DNA of 64,000 nucleotides from positions 711,355 through 775,354 of the forward strand of contig NC_014211.1 of NCBI RefSeq assembly GCF_000092985.1, written 5' to 3'. Each line of letters opens with the position of its first letter. The first letter of the stretch is position 1. The position numbers and the translations under genes are program-made. This DNA comes from Nocardiopsis dassonvillei subsp. dassonvillei DSM 43111. GTDB taxonomy: Bacteria; Actinomycetota; Actinomycetes; Streptosporangiales; Streptosporangiaceae. The notes beneath the pieces are model-generated. The model had not been told where the DNA came from. It did not search any database and saw only the letters and a list, made by a program, of their open reading frames with translations. This document shows positions 43,519 to 53,177 of this stretch, in pieces.

Positions 43519-43695
43519 GTTCTCCTCCGCTTCGGTGGTGGTGCTTCCGACCACCGCCACTACCCACGGGCCCGCTGTCCAGACACGGCGCCGACCGGTC
43601 ACCGCCCCGGCCGCCGCCCCGCCCCGACCCGGGAAACAGCAGGGGCCGCGCCCCGCGCCCCGCGCGGAACACGGCCCGGATCCGGGAACGGAAGG

Positions 43696-44853
43696 TCAGC
43701 GCAGGCCGAACAGGTGCTCCATGGCGAGCTGGTCCAGGCGCTCGAAGTGGTAGCCCCGCTCACCGACCTCGGCCAGGTCGATCTCCTCGGCCAGCAGGTC
43801 GGACAGGGACTCGCCCTCGCCCAGCGTGGACTGGGACAGCTCGGGCACGCGCGAGGCCGCGAGCGACTCCACCACCTCGGGGTCGGCGCGGAACGCCCTG
43901 GCCTTCTCCTTGAGGATGAGGTAGTTGCGCATGCAGGCCGCGGCCGACTCCCACACGCCGCTCATGTCCTCGGTGCGCGGCGTCTTGAAGTCGAAGTGCA
44001 GCGGGCCGTCGTAGCCCGCGCTCTCCAGCAGGTCCACCAGGAAGAACGCCTCCTTGACGTCGCCCGAGCCGAAGCGCAGGTCCTGGTCGTACTTGATCCC
44101 GCGCTGGCCGTTGAGGTCGATGTGGAAGAGCTTGCCCGCCCACAGGGCCTGCGCGACGCCGTGCGCGAAGTTCAGCCCGGCCATCTGCTCGTGGCCGACC
44201 TCCGGGTTGACCCCCACCATCTCGGGGTGCTCCAGCTCGTTGATGAAGGCCAGGGCGTGCCCCACCGTGGGCAGCAGGATGTCGCCGCGCGGCTCGTTGG
44301 GCTTGGGCTCCAGGGCGAAGCGCAGGTCGTGGCCCTGCTCGCGCACGTAGCCGCACAGGATGTCGAAGGCCTCGCGCAGCCGGTCCAGGGCGGCGTGGTC
44401 GTTCTTGCCCGCCTCGGTCTCGGCGCCGTCCATGCCTCCCCAGCACACGTAGGTCTCGGCGCCCAGCGACACGGCCAGCTCGATGTTGCGGATGACCTTG
44501 CGGATGGCGTACCGGCGCACGTCGCGGCTGTTGGAGGTGAACCCGCCGTCGCGGAACACCGGGTCCGAGAACAGGTTGGTGGTCGCCATCGGCACCTTGA
44601 GCCCGGTCTCGTCCAGGGCCGCGCGGAACCGCTTGAGGATGTCCTCGCGCTCGGTGTCGGAGCTGCCGGGCGGGATGAGGTCGTCGTCGTGGAAGGTGAT
44701 CCCGTGCGCGCCGAGGTCGGCGAGGCGGCGGACGGCGTCCACCGGGTCGAGCGCCGGGCGGACGGGGTCGCCGAAGGTGTTCACCCCGCGCCACCCCACG
44801 GTCCACAGACCGAAGGTGAACCTGTCCGCGGGCACGGGCTGGTAGCTGCTCAT
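43696..44853 (-). CDS. xylA: Xylose isomerase
   Basis: 385 residues, the normal class I length for actinobacteria. Active-site motifs are present: GITFHDDDL (catalytic His and Asp), TTNLFSDPVFRDGG, FALEPKPNEP (metal ligand Glu and Lys) and FHIDLNGQRGIKYDQDLRFG (metal-binding Asp residues). It isomerises D-xylose to D-xylulose in the cytoplasm, the step that follows release of xylose from xyloglucan. The ATG has AGGAGACA upstream. A XylR/ROK-like box lies about 40-60 bases upstream. No xylulokinase gene is visible in this window. Confidence 0.96.
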   Translation of the reverse strand: MSSYQPVPADRFTFGLWTVGWRGVNTFGDPVRPALDPVDAVRRLADLGAHGITFHDDDLIPPGSSDTEREDILKRFRAALDETGLKVPMATTNLFSDPVFRDGGFTSNSRDVRRYAIRKVIRNIELAVSLGAETYVCWGGMDGAETEAGKNDHAALDRLREAFDILCGYVREQGHDLRFALEPKPNEPRGDILLPTVGHALAFINELEHPEMVGVNPEVGHEQMAGLNFAHGVAQALWAGKLFHIDLNGQRGIKYDQDLRFGSGDVKEAFFLVDLLESAGYDGPLHFDFKTPRTEDMSGVWESAAACMRNYLILKEKARAFRADPEVVESLAASRVPELSQSTLGEGESLSDLLAEEIDLAEVGERGYHFERLDQLAMEHLFGLR

Positions 44854-44891
44854 GTCGTGTCTCCTGAGGTAGGCGCAGGACTCCGGAATAG

Positions 44892-44914
44892 TTTGTCTAG
44901 AGTCACAACTAATT
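44892..44914. promoter_or_regulatory. XylR/ROK-like box 1 (xylA)
   Basis: TTTGTCTA-N6-CAACTAATT on the plus strand, part of the imperfect dyad TAGTTTGT...ACAACTAA. It overlaps the last two codons of the beta-galactosidase gene and sits upstream of xylA, so xylA has its own regulated promoter. Shares all 17 specified bases with the box at 55936-55958. Confidence 0.7.
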
Positions 44915-46912
44915 GTCAACGGGGTGGCCGCGCAACACCGCCACCCCGCCGCCCGGCAGGGTCATCCCCTGCGCCGAAACGCCCGACACCAGGTCGCGGG
45001 CGCCCGCGTCCAGCCCGAACCGGGCCGGGTCGATCCACCGCGGCCGGTTGTCGTGGTTGGTGACGAACACCCACGCGCCGTCCCGGTCCACCCGGCGCAC
45101 CACCTCCAGCCCCGGCTCCGGGAACGGCCCCGTCCCCGCCGCCTCGGCCAGCAGCCGCGCCAGGCCCCGGTCCGACAGCCGGGCCGACAGGTACCAGGCC
45201 TCGCCCGCGCCGTGGCGCCGCCGCGTCACCGCGGGCAGCCCGTCCAGCGGGCCGCCCGCGTAGTGGGCCACCGCCTCGGCCCCCGCCAGGTGGACGTGCT
45301 CGCTCCACAGGGTGACCTCCTCGCGCACCGAACCCAGGTCCACGCCCACCGCGTCCCCGGGCAGCAGCGGGTGCACCTCCTCCACCCGCACCCCCAGCAG
45401 GTCCCGCAGCGCGCCCGGGTACCCGCCGGTGCGCACGGTCCCGTCCGGGTCGGCGGCCCCGCTCAGGAAGGTCACCACCAGCGTTCCGCCGTCCTCGGTG
45501 TAGCGGGCCAACCGCTCGGCCGCCTCGTCCGAGAGCAGGTACAGGGCGGGCACCACCAGCAGCGGCACCCGCGGCAGGTCGCGGTCGGGGCGCACCATGT
45601 CCACCGTGCGCCCCGACCGCCACAGCACCCGGTGCACCTGACGCGCCGCCTCCAGGTAGTCCACGCCCCGCGCCGGCAGCGACGGGCTGCCCAGCGCCCA
45701 CCAGCACTCGGGGTCCCAGGTGAGCGCCGCGTCGGCGACCACGTCGGCGTCGCGCGCCTCCGCCACGCGGGGCAGCACGCTCCCCAGTTCGCACACCTCG
45801 CGGAAGATCCGCGAATCCGGCCCGGCGTGCGGCACCATCCCCGAGTGCCACTGCTCGGCGCCGCCCCGGGACGCCCGCCACTGGAAGAACATCGCGCCCC
45901 GCGACCCGCGCGCCACGTGCGCCAGGCTGTGCCGCGCCGTCTCCCCGGGGGCCTTCGGCCGGGTGACCTCGCCCGTGTAGGTCACACCCGCCGCCTGTTC
46001 CATCAACAGCCACGGCCGACCCGGGCCGGGCACGCGCTCCGCCCACGAGCGGGCCAGATCGGCGGCGAAGGCGGTCTGCTCCGCCCCGCCCTGCCCCGTC
46101 CGGTCCGGGTAGTCGTCCACGGCCACCAGGTCCAGGTGCTCGGCCCACCGCCACGGGTCCACCGGCACCCAGTCGCCGAAGGCCAGGTTGGTCGTGACCG
46201 GCACGTCCGGCCGGACGGCGCGCAGCACGTCGCGCTGGGACAGGAAGTGGTCGAGCATCGCGTCCGACAGGAACCGCCGGAAGTCCAGCACGTGCGCCGG
46301 GTTGGGCAGGTACTGGGTCGCCCGCGGCGGCTGGATCTGCTCCCACTCCGAGTAGTGCTGGCTCCAGAACGCCGTGGTCCACGCCGCGTTGAGCCGGTCC
46401 AGGTCCACGTGGCGACCCCGCAGCCAGTCGCGGAAGGCCCCGGCGGTGTGCTCGGAGTGCGACCACGTCCCGTACTCGTTGTGCACGTGCCACAGGCGCA
46501 GCGCCGGGTGCCCGGAGTAGCGCTCCGCCAGCGCGCGGGCGATGCGCACCGAGGCCTCCCGGTAGGCGGGGGAGCACACGTCGTAGGTGTCGCGGCTGCC
46601 ATGGGTGAGCCGGGTCCCGTCCGCGGTCACCGGCATCGCGTCGGGGTGGGCGAGCCCGAACCACGGCGGGGGAGAGGCGGTCGGGGTGGCCAGCGCGACC
46701 CCGATCCCGGCGTCGGCGAGCCGGTCCAGCACCCGGTCCAGCCACTCGAACCGGTACTCGCCCTCCTTCGGCTCCAGGAGCGCCCAGGAGAAGACGCCGA
46801 CCGTCACGAGGTTGACCCCGGCGCGGCGCATCAGCTCCACGTCCTCCGCCTGGACCTCCTCCGGCCACTGCTCGGGGTTGTAGTCGCCGCCGAACCACAG
46901 CGGAGAGGACAT
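44909..46912 (-). CDS. GH42 beta-galactosidase, cytoplasmic
   Basis: 667 residues. GGDYNPEQWPEE at the N-terminus and WHVHNEYG (acid/base Glu146) with WLLMEQAAG (nucleophile Glu305) identify glycoside hydrolase family 42. The order barrel, trimerisation-like domain and small beta domain is normal. No signal peptide, so it acts on imported galactosylated oligosaccharides such as those from xyloglucan side chains. The ATG at 46912 has AAGGAG 6 bases upstream. Divergent from the GH95 gene over 85 bases that contain a XylR-like box. Confidence 0.93.
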   Translation of the reverse strand: MSSPLWFGGDYNPEQWPEEVQAEDVELMRRAGVNLVTVGVFSWALLEPKEGEYRFEWLDRVLDRLADAGIGVALATPTASPPPWFGLAHPDAMPVTADGTRLTHGSRDTYDVCSPAYREASVRIARALAERYSGHPALRLWHVHNEYGTWSHSEHTAGAFRDWLRGRHVDLDRLNAAWTTAFWSQHYSEWEQIQPPRATQYLPNPAHVLDFRRFLSDAMLDHFLSQRDVLRAVRPDVPVTTNLAFGDWVPVDPWRWAEHLDLVAVDDYPDRTGQGGAEQTAFAADLARSWAERVPGPGRPWLLMEQAAGVTYTGEVTRPKAPGETARHSLAHVARGSRGAMFFQWRASRGGAEQWHSGMVPHAGPDSRIFREVCELGSVLPRVAEARDADVVADAALTWDPECWWALGSPSLPARGVDYLEAARQVHRVLWRSGRTVDMVRPDRDLPRVPLLVVPALYLLSDEAAERLARYTEDGGTLVVTFLSGAADPDGTVRTGGYPGALRDLLGVRVEEVHPLLPGDAVGVDLGSVREEVTLWSEHVHLAGAEAVAHYAGGPLDGLPAVTRRRHGAGEAWYLSARLSDRGLARLLAEAAGTGPFPEPGLEVVRRVDRDGAWVFVTNHDNRPRWIDPARFGLDAGARDLVSGVSAQGMTLPGGGVAVLRGHPVDN

Positions 46913-46928
46913 GGGGAACTCCTTCTGG

Positions 46929-46951
46929 TTTGGTGTGTGCGCCAACAAAGT
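46929..46951. promoter_or_regulatory. XylR/ROK-like box 2 (GH42/GH95 divergent promoter)
   Basis: TTTGGTGT-N6-CAACAAAGT: same half-site spacing as boxes 1 and 4, with changes at five of 17 specified positions. It lies in the 85-base region between the divergent GH42 and GH95 genes. Confidence 0.5.
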
Positions 46952-46997
46952 AGGGCGAAAACCCTTCCGGGCGACACCCCCCACACGAGGAGAGCGC

Positions 46998-49271
46998 ATG
47001 TCCGCAGCACGACGGGTCCGCACCCGCCATCCGGTCGGGAACTGGGAGGACGCGCTGGTCACCGGCAACGGGCGCCAGGGGGCGCTCGTGCACTCGACGG
47101 CGGAGCGCGTCCGCCTCACGCTGGGCCACGAGCGGCTGTTCCTGCCGGTCACGGAGCCCCTGCCCGCTCCCGCGACCGCCTCCCTGCTACCCGAACTGAG
47201 GGAGCTGCTGCGCCGGGGCCGCTCCCGCGAGGCCGCCGGGCGGATCACGGAGTTCGCGGCGCGGGAGCACCCGGGCTACGCCGACACCCGGTGGATCGAC
47301 CCGCTGGTGGGGGCCGCCGTGCTCTCGTTCGCCCCGCGCGGACCCCGGCCGGGGCCGGTCACGCGCACGTGCGACCTGGACTCGGGCCTGGTCACGGAGG
47401 AGCTGCCGGACGGGACCGTGCACCGGGCCTTCGCCTCCCGGCCCGACGACGCCGTGGTCGTCGAGCTCGCCTCACCCGGTGGCCTGGACGGAACGCTGCG
47501 GCTCACCGCCTTGGAGGAGACGCCGCCGGTCCCGATGGCGGTGGCCCCTGAGGCGGCCCCCGGCCTGTTGACCCTGCGGGCGGACTTCCCCGAGCGCCCG
47601 CCCGGCGGCCTGTCCGGGTACACGGTGACCTGCGCCGTCAGCGCCGAGGGCGGTCGGGTCGGCGTCGGTGGTGAGGGGTTGGACCTGCGGGGTGTCCGGC
47701 GGCTCCGGCTGGTGGCACGCGTGCGGGTGGACGGTTTCGCCGCGTCCGCCGGGATCCCGGAGGACTTCGCCGGGGCGCTCGAACGCCACCGGGCGGTGCA
47801 CGGCGACCTCATGTCCCGCTTCCGGCTGGAGCTGGAGGGCGGTCCGGCCCACCCCGACGCGCTCGGCGAGGACCTCCTGGCGGCGGGGGCCGCCCCCGAC
47901 CTGATCGCACGCCTGGTCGACGCCGGGCGGTACGCGATCATCTCCAGCTGCGGCGACCTGCCGCCCACCCTCCAGGGGGTGTGGAGCGGCACCTACGACC
48001 CACCGTGGCGGTCGGGGTACACCTTCGACGGCAACCTGCCCTCCGCCCTCGCGGCCCTGCACACCACGGGCACGCCCGAGCTGATGACCGGCCTGTTCGA
48101 CCTCCTCGACGGCATGGCCGACGACCTGGCGGAGAACGCGCGGCGGCTCTACGGCTGCCGGGGGATCCTGCTGCCCGCGCACGCCTCCACCTCCGGCAGG
48201 CACAACCACTTCGGCCCCGAGTGGTGCCTGACCTGCTGGACCGCGGGAGCGGCGTGGACGTCCCGCCTGTACTGGGACCACTACTCCCACACCCGCGACC
48301 GCGCGTTCCTGCGCGAGCGCGCCCTGCCCTTCCTCACCGCCGCCGCGGAGTTCCACGAGGACTTCCTCACCGACGAGGGCTTCTCCCCCTCCTACTCGCC
48401 GGAGAACACCCCCGGGGACGGCGGCGGCCAGGCCGCCGTCAACGCCACCATGGACGTCGCGGCCGTGCGCGACCTGGTGCGCAACCTACTGCGGGCGCAC
48501 CGCGTGCTGGGCGTTCCCGGATCCCGCCGCTGGGCACGGCTGGGGGCGCGGCTGCCCGGATACCGGGTCGCCCCGGGCGGCGAACTCGCCGAGTGGGCGG
48601 GCCCGGCCGGGCCGGTCGGACAGACCGAGCGGCACGCGCACCGGCACGCCTCCCACCTGTACCCGCTCTGGTACGAGACCGACCCCGCCCTGGCCTCGCC
48701 CCGGCTGCGTGCGGCGGCGGTCGCCGCCGTGCGCGCCCGCCTGGAGTGGTGGCGCGGGCAGGAGTCCGACGAGATGGCCTTCGGCCTGGTCCAGCTGGGG
48801 CTGGCCGCGGCCAACCTGGGCCTGGCCGCCGAGGCGCACGAGACCCTGTCCCTGCTGGCCACCCGCTACTGGCGCCCCACCCTGGTGCCCACGCACAACC
48901 GGGGCAGCCTGTTCAACGTGGACATCGGCGGCGGGTTCCCGGCCGTGGCGGCGGCGATGCTGGCCCGGTCCGCCGAGGGGCGCCTGGACCTGTTGCCCGC
49001 CCTGCCCCGGGAGTGGGCCTCGGGCCGGGTGGAGGGGCTGCGGGCCCGGGGCGGGGTCGTCGTGGAACTCCTGGAGTGGTCCGGCGATCGGGCCCGCGCG
49101 CGGCTGCGGGCCGTCGAGCCCCGCGAGACGGTGGTGGCGCTTCCCGGAGGGGAGCGGCGCAAGGTGGACCTGGTACCGGACCGGACGGTGTCCCTGCAAT
49201 TCCCGATGGTCGCCGGGGAAGAGTCGAATCGCTTCGAAATTTCCTCCACAACACCCCTTGCCGGGGGTTAG
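46998..49271 (+). CDS. GH95 alpha-L-fucosidase or alpha-L-galactosidase
   Basis: 757 residues. An N-terminal beta-sandwich starts HPVGNWEDALVTGNGRQGALV. The (alpha/alpha)6 domain has PPTLQGVWSGTYDPPWRSGYTFDGN, SPSYSPENTPGD, HRHASHLYPL and NIGGGFPAVAA-like DIGGGFPAV, matching GH95. Family members remove alpha-L-fucose or L-galactose from xyloglucan side chains. No signal peptide, so intracellular. The ATG follows GAGGAGAG. The 3' end contains a LacI-type palindrome (49224-49237), and the stop is followed at once by a XylR-like box for the next gene. Confidence 0.85.
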   Translation: MSAARRVRTRHPVGNWEDALVTGNGRQGALVHSTAERVRLTLGHERLFLPVTEPLPAPATASLLPELRELLRRGRSREAAGRITEFAAREHPGYADTRWIDPLVGAAVLSFAPRGPRPGPVTRTCDLDSGLVTEELPDGTVHRAFASRPDDAVVVELASPGGLDGTLRLTALEETPPVPMAVAPEAAPGLLTLRADFPERPPGGLSGYTVTCAVSAEGGRVGVGGEGLDLRGVRRLRLVARVRVDGFAASAGIPEDFAGALERHRAVHGDLMSRFRLELEGGPAHPDALGEDLLAAGAAPDLIARLVDAGRYAIISSCGDLPPTLQGVWSGTYDPPWRSGYTFDGNLPSALAALHTTGTPELMTGLFDLLDGMADDLAENARRLYGCRGILLPAHASTSGRHNHFGPEWCLTCWTAGAAWTSRLYWDHYSHTRDRAFLRERALPFLTAAAEFHEDFLTDEGFSPSYSPENTPGDGGGQAAVNATMDVAAVRDLVRNLLRAHRVLGVPGSRRWARLGARLPGYRVAPGGELAEWAGPAGPVGQTERHAHRHASHLYPLWYETDPALASPRLRAAAVAAVRARLEWWRGQESDEMAFGLVQLGLAAANLGLAAEAHETLSLLATRYWRPTLVPTHNRGSLFNVDIGGGFPAVAAAMLARSAEGRLDLLPALPREWASGRVEGLRARGGVVVELLEWSGDRARARLRAVEPRETVVALPGGERRKVDLVPDRTVSLQFPMVAGEESNRFEISSTTPLAGG
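49224..49237. promoter_or_regulatory. LacI-type operator 2 (GH74 promoter)
   Basis: TCGAATCGCTTCGA, a central-CG palindrome with one asymmetric pair, inside the last codons of the GH95 gene and 129 bases before the GH74 start. It matches the sites at 41597 and 56007. Confidence 0.6.
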
Positions 49272-49288
49272 TCGGCTATCCAGACTAA
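49268..49288. promoter_or_regulatory. XylR/ROK-like box 3 (GH74 promoter)
   Basis: TTAGTCG-N6-CAGACTAA. In this orientation boxes 1 and 4 read TTAGTTG-N6-TAGACAAA (box 4), with the same spacing. It begins in the stop codon of the GH95 gene and lies 78 bases before the GH74 start. Confidence 0.55.
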
Positions 49289-49365
49289 TGGGGAATTCGC
49301 GTCCGCCCCGGGGCCGGATTTCCCGGGACGGGCGTACCCCCCAGATTCCCCCAAGGAGCCCGCAC

Positions 49366-52086
49366 ATGCCTCCCGAACAGCACCGGCCCCCCAGACGCGG
49401 GCGGGGCTTACCGGCGCTCGCCGTCGCGGCGGCCACCGCACTGGCCGCCTCCACCGTCGTCGCCACCACCGCGGCCGGGGCCGCTCCCGCCGAGCCGACC
49501 GCGGCACAGGACGCCTACGAGTGGGACAACGTCGAGATCGTCGGGGGCGGCTTCGTCCCCGGCATCGTCTTCAGCGAGACCGAACCGGGCCTGGCCTACG
49601 CCCGCACCGACATCGGCGGCGCCTACCGCTGGAACCCCGACACCGAACGCTGGATCCCCCTGCTCGACTGGGTCGGCTGGGACGAGTGGGGCTACACGGG
49701 CGTCGTCAGCATCGCCACCGACCCCGTGGACCCCGATCGCGTGTACGCGGCCGTGGGCACCTACACCAACGGCTGGGACCCCAACAACGGGGCCATCCTC
49801 AGCTCCGACGACCGCGGCGAGACCTGGGACGTCGCCGAGCTGCCCTTCAAGCTCGGCGGCAACATGCCCGGCCGCGGCCTCGGCGAGCGCCTGGCCGTGG
49901 ACCCCAACGACAACAGCGTCGTCTACTTCGGCGCGAGCGGCGGCAACGGCCTGTGGCGCAGCACCGACCACGGCGCCACCTGGGCCGAGGTCGAGGCCTT
50001 CCCCAACCCCGGCGACTACGTCCAGGACCCGGGCGACGAGACCGGCATGATGTCCGACATCACCGGCGTGACCTGGGTGGACTTCGACCCCAGGACCGGG
50101 TCCGAGGGCTCGGTCACCCAGGACGTCTACGTCGGCGTCGCCGACCTGGACGACCCGGTCTACCGCAGTCAGGACGGCGGACAGACCTGGGAGCCCGTCC
50201 CCGGCGCGCCCACGGGGCACCTGCCCGCGCACTCGGTCGTGGACCACGAGGGCGGCCAGCTCTACATGGCCACCACCAGCACCCCCGGCCCCTACGACGG
50301 CGACTCCGGCGACGTGTGGCGCATGGACCTGGCGACGGGGGAGTGGACCGACATCAGCCCCGTCCCCTCCGGCTCCGAGGACAACTACTTCGGCTACGGC
50401 GGCCTGACCATCGACCGGCAGGACCCGGACACGCTGATGGTCGCCACCCAGATCTCCTGGTGGCCCGACATCCAGATCTACCGCAGCACCGACCGCGGCC
50501 AGACCTGGACCCAGGCGTGGGACTGGGGCGCCTACCCCGAGCGCACCACGCGCTACGAGATGGACATCTCCGGAGCGCCCTGGCTGGACTTCGGCGGTAC
50601 CGGGACGCCCCCGGAGACCCAGCCCAAACTCGGCTGGATGACGCAGGCGATGGCGATCGACCCGTTCGACTCCGACCGTTTCATGTACGGCACGGGCGCC
50701 ACGGTCTACGGCAGCGACAACCTCACCGACTGGGACGCGGGCACCACCTTCGACATCGGGGTCAGGGCGCACGGCATCGAGGAGACGGCCGTGAACGACC
50801 TGATCAGCCCGCCCGAGGGCGCGCCGCTGCACTCGGCCCTGCTCGACATCGGCGGCTTCACCCACCAGGACCTGGAGACCGTCCCCGACCAGATGTACCA
50901 GCAGCCCTACTGGGGCCACGGGACCAGCCTGGACTTCGCCGAACTCCAGCCCGCGACCATCGCGCGGGTCGGCGGCAGCGACGCCGAGGCCGCCATCGGC
51001 CTGTCCACCGACGGCGGCGAGAGCTGGTGGGCCGGGCAGGAGCCCGGCGGCGTGACCGGCGGCGGCACGGTCGCGGTGAACGCGGACGGCTCGTCCGTCG
51101 TGTGGAGCCCCGACGGCACAGGCGTCCACGTCTCCACCACCCTGGGCTCGTCGTGGACCGCCTCCACCGGCGTTCCGGCGGGCGCGAGGGTGGAGGCCGA
51201 CCGGGTGGACCCGGACGTGTTCTACGCCGTCTCCGGCGGCACCTTCTACACCAGCACCGACGGCGGGGCCACCTTCACGGCGGGCTTCGACGGGCTCCCG
51301 GCCGAGGGCAACATCCGCTTCGGCGCGGTGCCCGGCCACACCGGTGACGTGTGGGTCGCCGGAGGCACCGGTGACCACTACGGCATGTGGCGGAGCACGG
51401 ACGCCGGGGCCTCCTTCGAGCAGGTCGAGGCCGTGGACGAGGGCGACGCGGTCGGCTTCGGCGCGCCCGCGCCGGGCTCGGACTACCCGGCGGTGTACAC
51501 CAGCTCCAGGATCGACGGCGTGCGCGGGATCTTCCGCTCCGACGACGCGGGCGAGAGCTGGGTGCGGATCAACGACGACCAGCACCAGTGGGCCTGGACG
51601 GGGGCGACCATCACCGGCGACCCCAACGTCTACGGCCGGGTCTACGTCGGCACCAACGGCCGGGGGATCGTCTACGGCGACCTGGCGGGCGGGGGCGGCG
51701 ACCCCGAGCCCACGCCGGAGCCCACGCCGGACCCCGAACCCACCCCGGAGCCGTCCCCGGACCCCGAGCCCGGGGACTGCGCGGTCGAGTACACCGTCAC
51801 CAACACCTGGAGCGGCGGGTTCCAGGCCGGGGTGACGGTCACCAACGACGGCGACGAGGCACTGGAGGGCTGGGAGGTCGGCTGGGAGTTCACGGCCGGT
51901 GAGGAGGTCACGAGCCTCTGGAACGGCGCGTACACCCAGGACGGCGCGTCCGTGCGGGTCACCGACGCCGGGTGGAACGCCCGGATCGCCCCGGGGAGCT
52001 CGGTGACGGTCGGCTTCAACGGGACCGTGGACGGCGAGCCCGCGCAGCCGACCGGGCTCACCCTCGACGGGGAGGCCTGCGGCTGA
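49366..52086 (+). CDS. Secreted GH74 xyloglucanase with CBM2
   Basis: 906 residues. Signal peptide about 1-40 (basic RRGRG, Ala-rich core, AGAA-PAE). The two seven-bladed propellers of GH74 follow: first catalytic Asp in YARTDIGGAYRWN (Asp82), second in LLDIGGFTHQD; many STDGG/SDDRG Asp-box blades. A PEPTPEPTPD linker leads to a C-terminal family-2 cellulose-binding module (about 805-906, CAVEYTVTNTWSGGFQAGV). The enzyme cuts the xyloglucan backbone outside the cell to importable oligosaccharides. ATG with AAGGAG upstream. Both operator types lie in its promoter. Confidence 0.93.
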   Translation: MPPEQHRPPRRGRGLPALAVAAATALAASTVVATTAAGAAPAEPTAAQDAYEWDNVEIVGGGFVPGIVFSETEPGLAYARTDIGGAYRWNPDTERWIPLLDWVGWDEWGYTGVVSIATDPVDPDRVYAAVGTYTNGWDPNNGAILSSDDRGETWDVAELPFKLGGNMPGRGLGERLAVDPNDNSVVYFGASGGNGLWRSTDHGATWAEVEAFPNPGDYVQDPGDETGMMSDITGVTWVDFDPRTGSEGSVTQDVYVGVADLDDPVYRSQDGGQTWEPVPGAPTGHLPAHSVVDHEGGQLYMATTSTPGPYDGDSGDVWRMDLATGEWTDISPVPSGSEDNYFGYGGLTIDRQDPDTLMVATQISWWPDIQIYRSTDRGQTWTQAWDWGAYPERTTRYEMDISGAPWLDFGGTGTPPETQPKLGWMTQAMAIDPFDSDRFMYGTGATVYGSDNLTDWDAGTTFDIGVRAHGIEETAVNDLISPPEGAPLHSALLDIGGFTHQDLETVPDQMYQQPYWGHGTSLDFAELQPATIARVGGSDAEAAIGLSTDGGESWWAGQEPGGVTGGGTVAVNADGSSVVWSPDGTGVHVSTTLGSSWTASTGVPAGARVEADRVDPDVFYAVSGGTFYTSTDGGATFTAGFDGLPAEGNIRFGAVPGHTGDVWVAGGTGDHYGMWRSTDAGASFEQVEAVDEGDAVGFGAPAPGSDYPAVYTSSRIDGVRGIFRSDDAGESWVRINDDQHQWAWTGATITGDPNVYGRVYVGTNGRGIVYGDLAGGGGDPEPTPEPTPDPEPTPEPSPDPEPGDCAVEYTVTNTWSGGFQAGVTVTNDGDEALEGWEVGWEFTAGEEVTSLWNGAYTQDGASVRVTDAGWNARIAPGSSVTVGFNGTVDGEPAQPTGLTLDGEACG

Positions 52087-52101
52087 CGCCCTGACACGGC
52101 G

Positions 52102-52132
52102 GGGCCGGGAGCCGCGGGGCGGTTCCCGGCCC
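52102..52132. terminator. 14-bp hairpin after the GH74 gene
   Basis: GGGCCGGGAGCCGC pairs with GCGGTTCCCGGCCC (one G-U) across a 3-base loop, 15 bases after the xyloglucanase stop. Confidence 0.75.
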
Positions 52133-52199
52133 TTCGCCGTGCCCGGACGGGGACCGGCGAACGGGCCGCCGCCGGAGCCGTCACGGAACCCCGGGCACA

Positions 52200-52246
52200 C
52201 CCGCGCCCCCGGGGTTCCAGGAGGAGGGGAACCCCGGGGGCGCGGG
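52200..52246. terminator. 19-bp perfect hairpin ending the ABC importer operon
   Basis: CCCGCGCCCCCGGGGTTCC and its exact complement enclose a 9-base purine loop. It lies 16 bases beyond the stop of the leftward permease operon, so it is the main terminator there and a second barrier for GH74 transcripts. Confidence 0.85.
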
Positions 52247-52262
52247 CGGTCCTGAGGCGGCG

Positions 52263-53177
52263 CTACCCCTTCACGGCGCCGATGATGACGCCCTTGGTGA
52301 AGTGCTTCTGGACCAGCGGGTAGACGAACGTGACCGGCACCAGGGCCACCACCACGATGGCCATCTGGATGGCCAGGTTGGGCGCCGAGGCGGTGCCGCC
52401 CTGCATCGCGTCGCCGATCACCGAACTCGAACTGAGCTGCTGGCCCTGCTGCACGTACTGGCGCAGCACCAGCTGGAGCGGCCACTTGGCGTTGTCGTTG
52501 ATGTAGAGGATGGCGTTGAAGAAGGCGTTCCAGTAGCCCACCGCGTAGAACAGGCCGACGACCGCGGTGACCCCCTTGGACATGGGCAGGACCAGCCGGG
52601 TCATGATGGTCCACTCGCTCGCCCCGTCCACCCGGGCGCTGTCGCCGATCTCCTGGGGCAGGTTCATGAAGAACGCCCGCATCACCACCAGGTTGAACGC
52701 GTTCACCGCCGTCGGCAGGATCAGCGACCAGTAGCTGTCGATCAGGCCGACGTTGCTCACCAGCAGGTACAGCGGGATCATTCCGGGCGCGAACAGGAAG
52801 GTCAGCAGCACCGCGAACAGCAGCGGCCGGTGCCACAGCGATCCGGGCTGGGACAGCCCGTAGGCGGCCAGGACGGTCGCCACCAGGCTGACCAGCGTCC
52901 CCACGGCGGTGACGCCCAGGCTGACCAGCACGGCCCGGGTCACCACGCCGCCGCTGAACAGGTCGGCGTAGGCCTGGAAGGAGATCCCCTGCGGGACCAG
53001 CACCAGGCCGCCCGCGCTGTTCACCGCAGAGGCGGGGGACAGGCTGGTCAGGATCACGACGTAGAGCGGGAAGAGGATGACGACCGCGATCACGGCCAGG
53101 GTGGTGTTCTTCGCGGCGCGCGCGGGAAGACCGGGGCGCTCCGCCCACACGGGGCGGTCCTTGAACAGTGTGCTCAT
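52263..53177 (-). CDS. Carbohydrate ABC transporter permease (LplC/MalG-type)
   Basis: 304 residues with six membrane helices. The EAA loop that contacts the ATPase is DSARVDGASEWTIMTRLVLP (a variant of EAA-x3-G). MalG/LplC-type permeases import oligosaccharides. The start overlaps the upstream permease stop by 4 bases. No ATPase gene is in the operon, so a shared MsiK-like ATPase encoded elsewhere probably energises it (established for many actinomycete sugar importers; here inference). Confidence 0.9.
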   Translation of the reverse strand: MSTLFKDRPVWAERPGLPARAAKNTTLAVIAVVILFPLYVVILTSLSPASAVNSAGGLVLVPQGISFQAYADLFSGGVVTRAVLVSLGVTAVGTLVSLVATVLAAYGLSQPGSLWHRPLLFAVLLTFLFAPGMIPLYLLVSNVGLIDSYWSLILPTAVNAFNLVVMRAFFMNLPQEIGDSARVDGASEWTIMTRLVLPMSKGVTAVVGLFYAVGYWNAFFNAILYINDNAKWPLQLVLRQYVQQGQQLSSSSVIGDAMQGGTASAPNLAIQMAIVVVALVPVTFVYPLVQKHFTKGVIIGAVKG

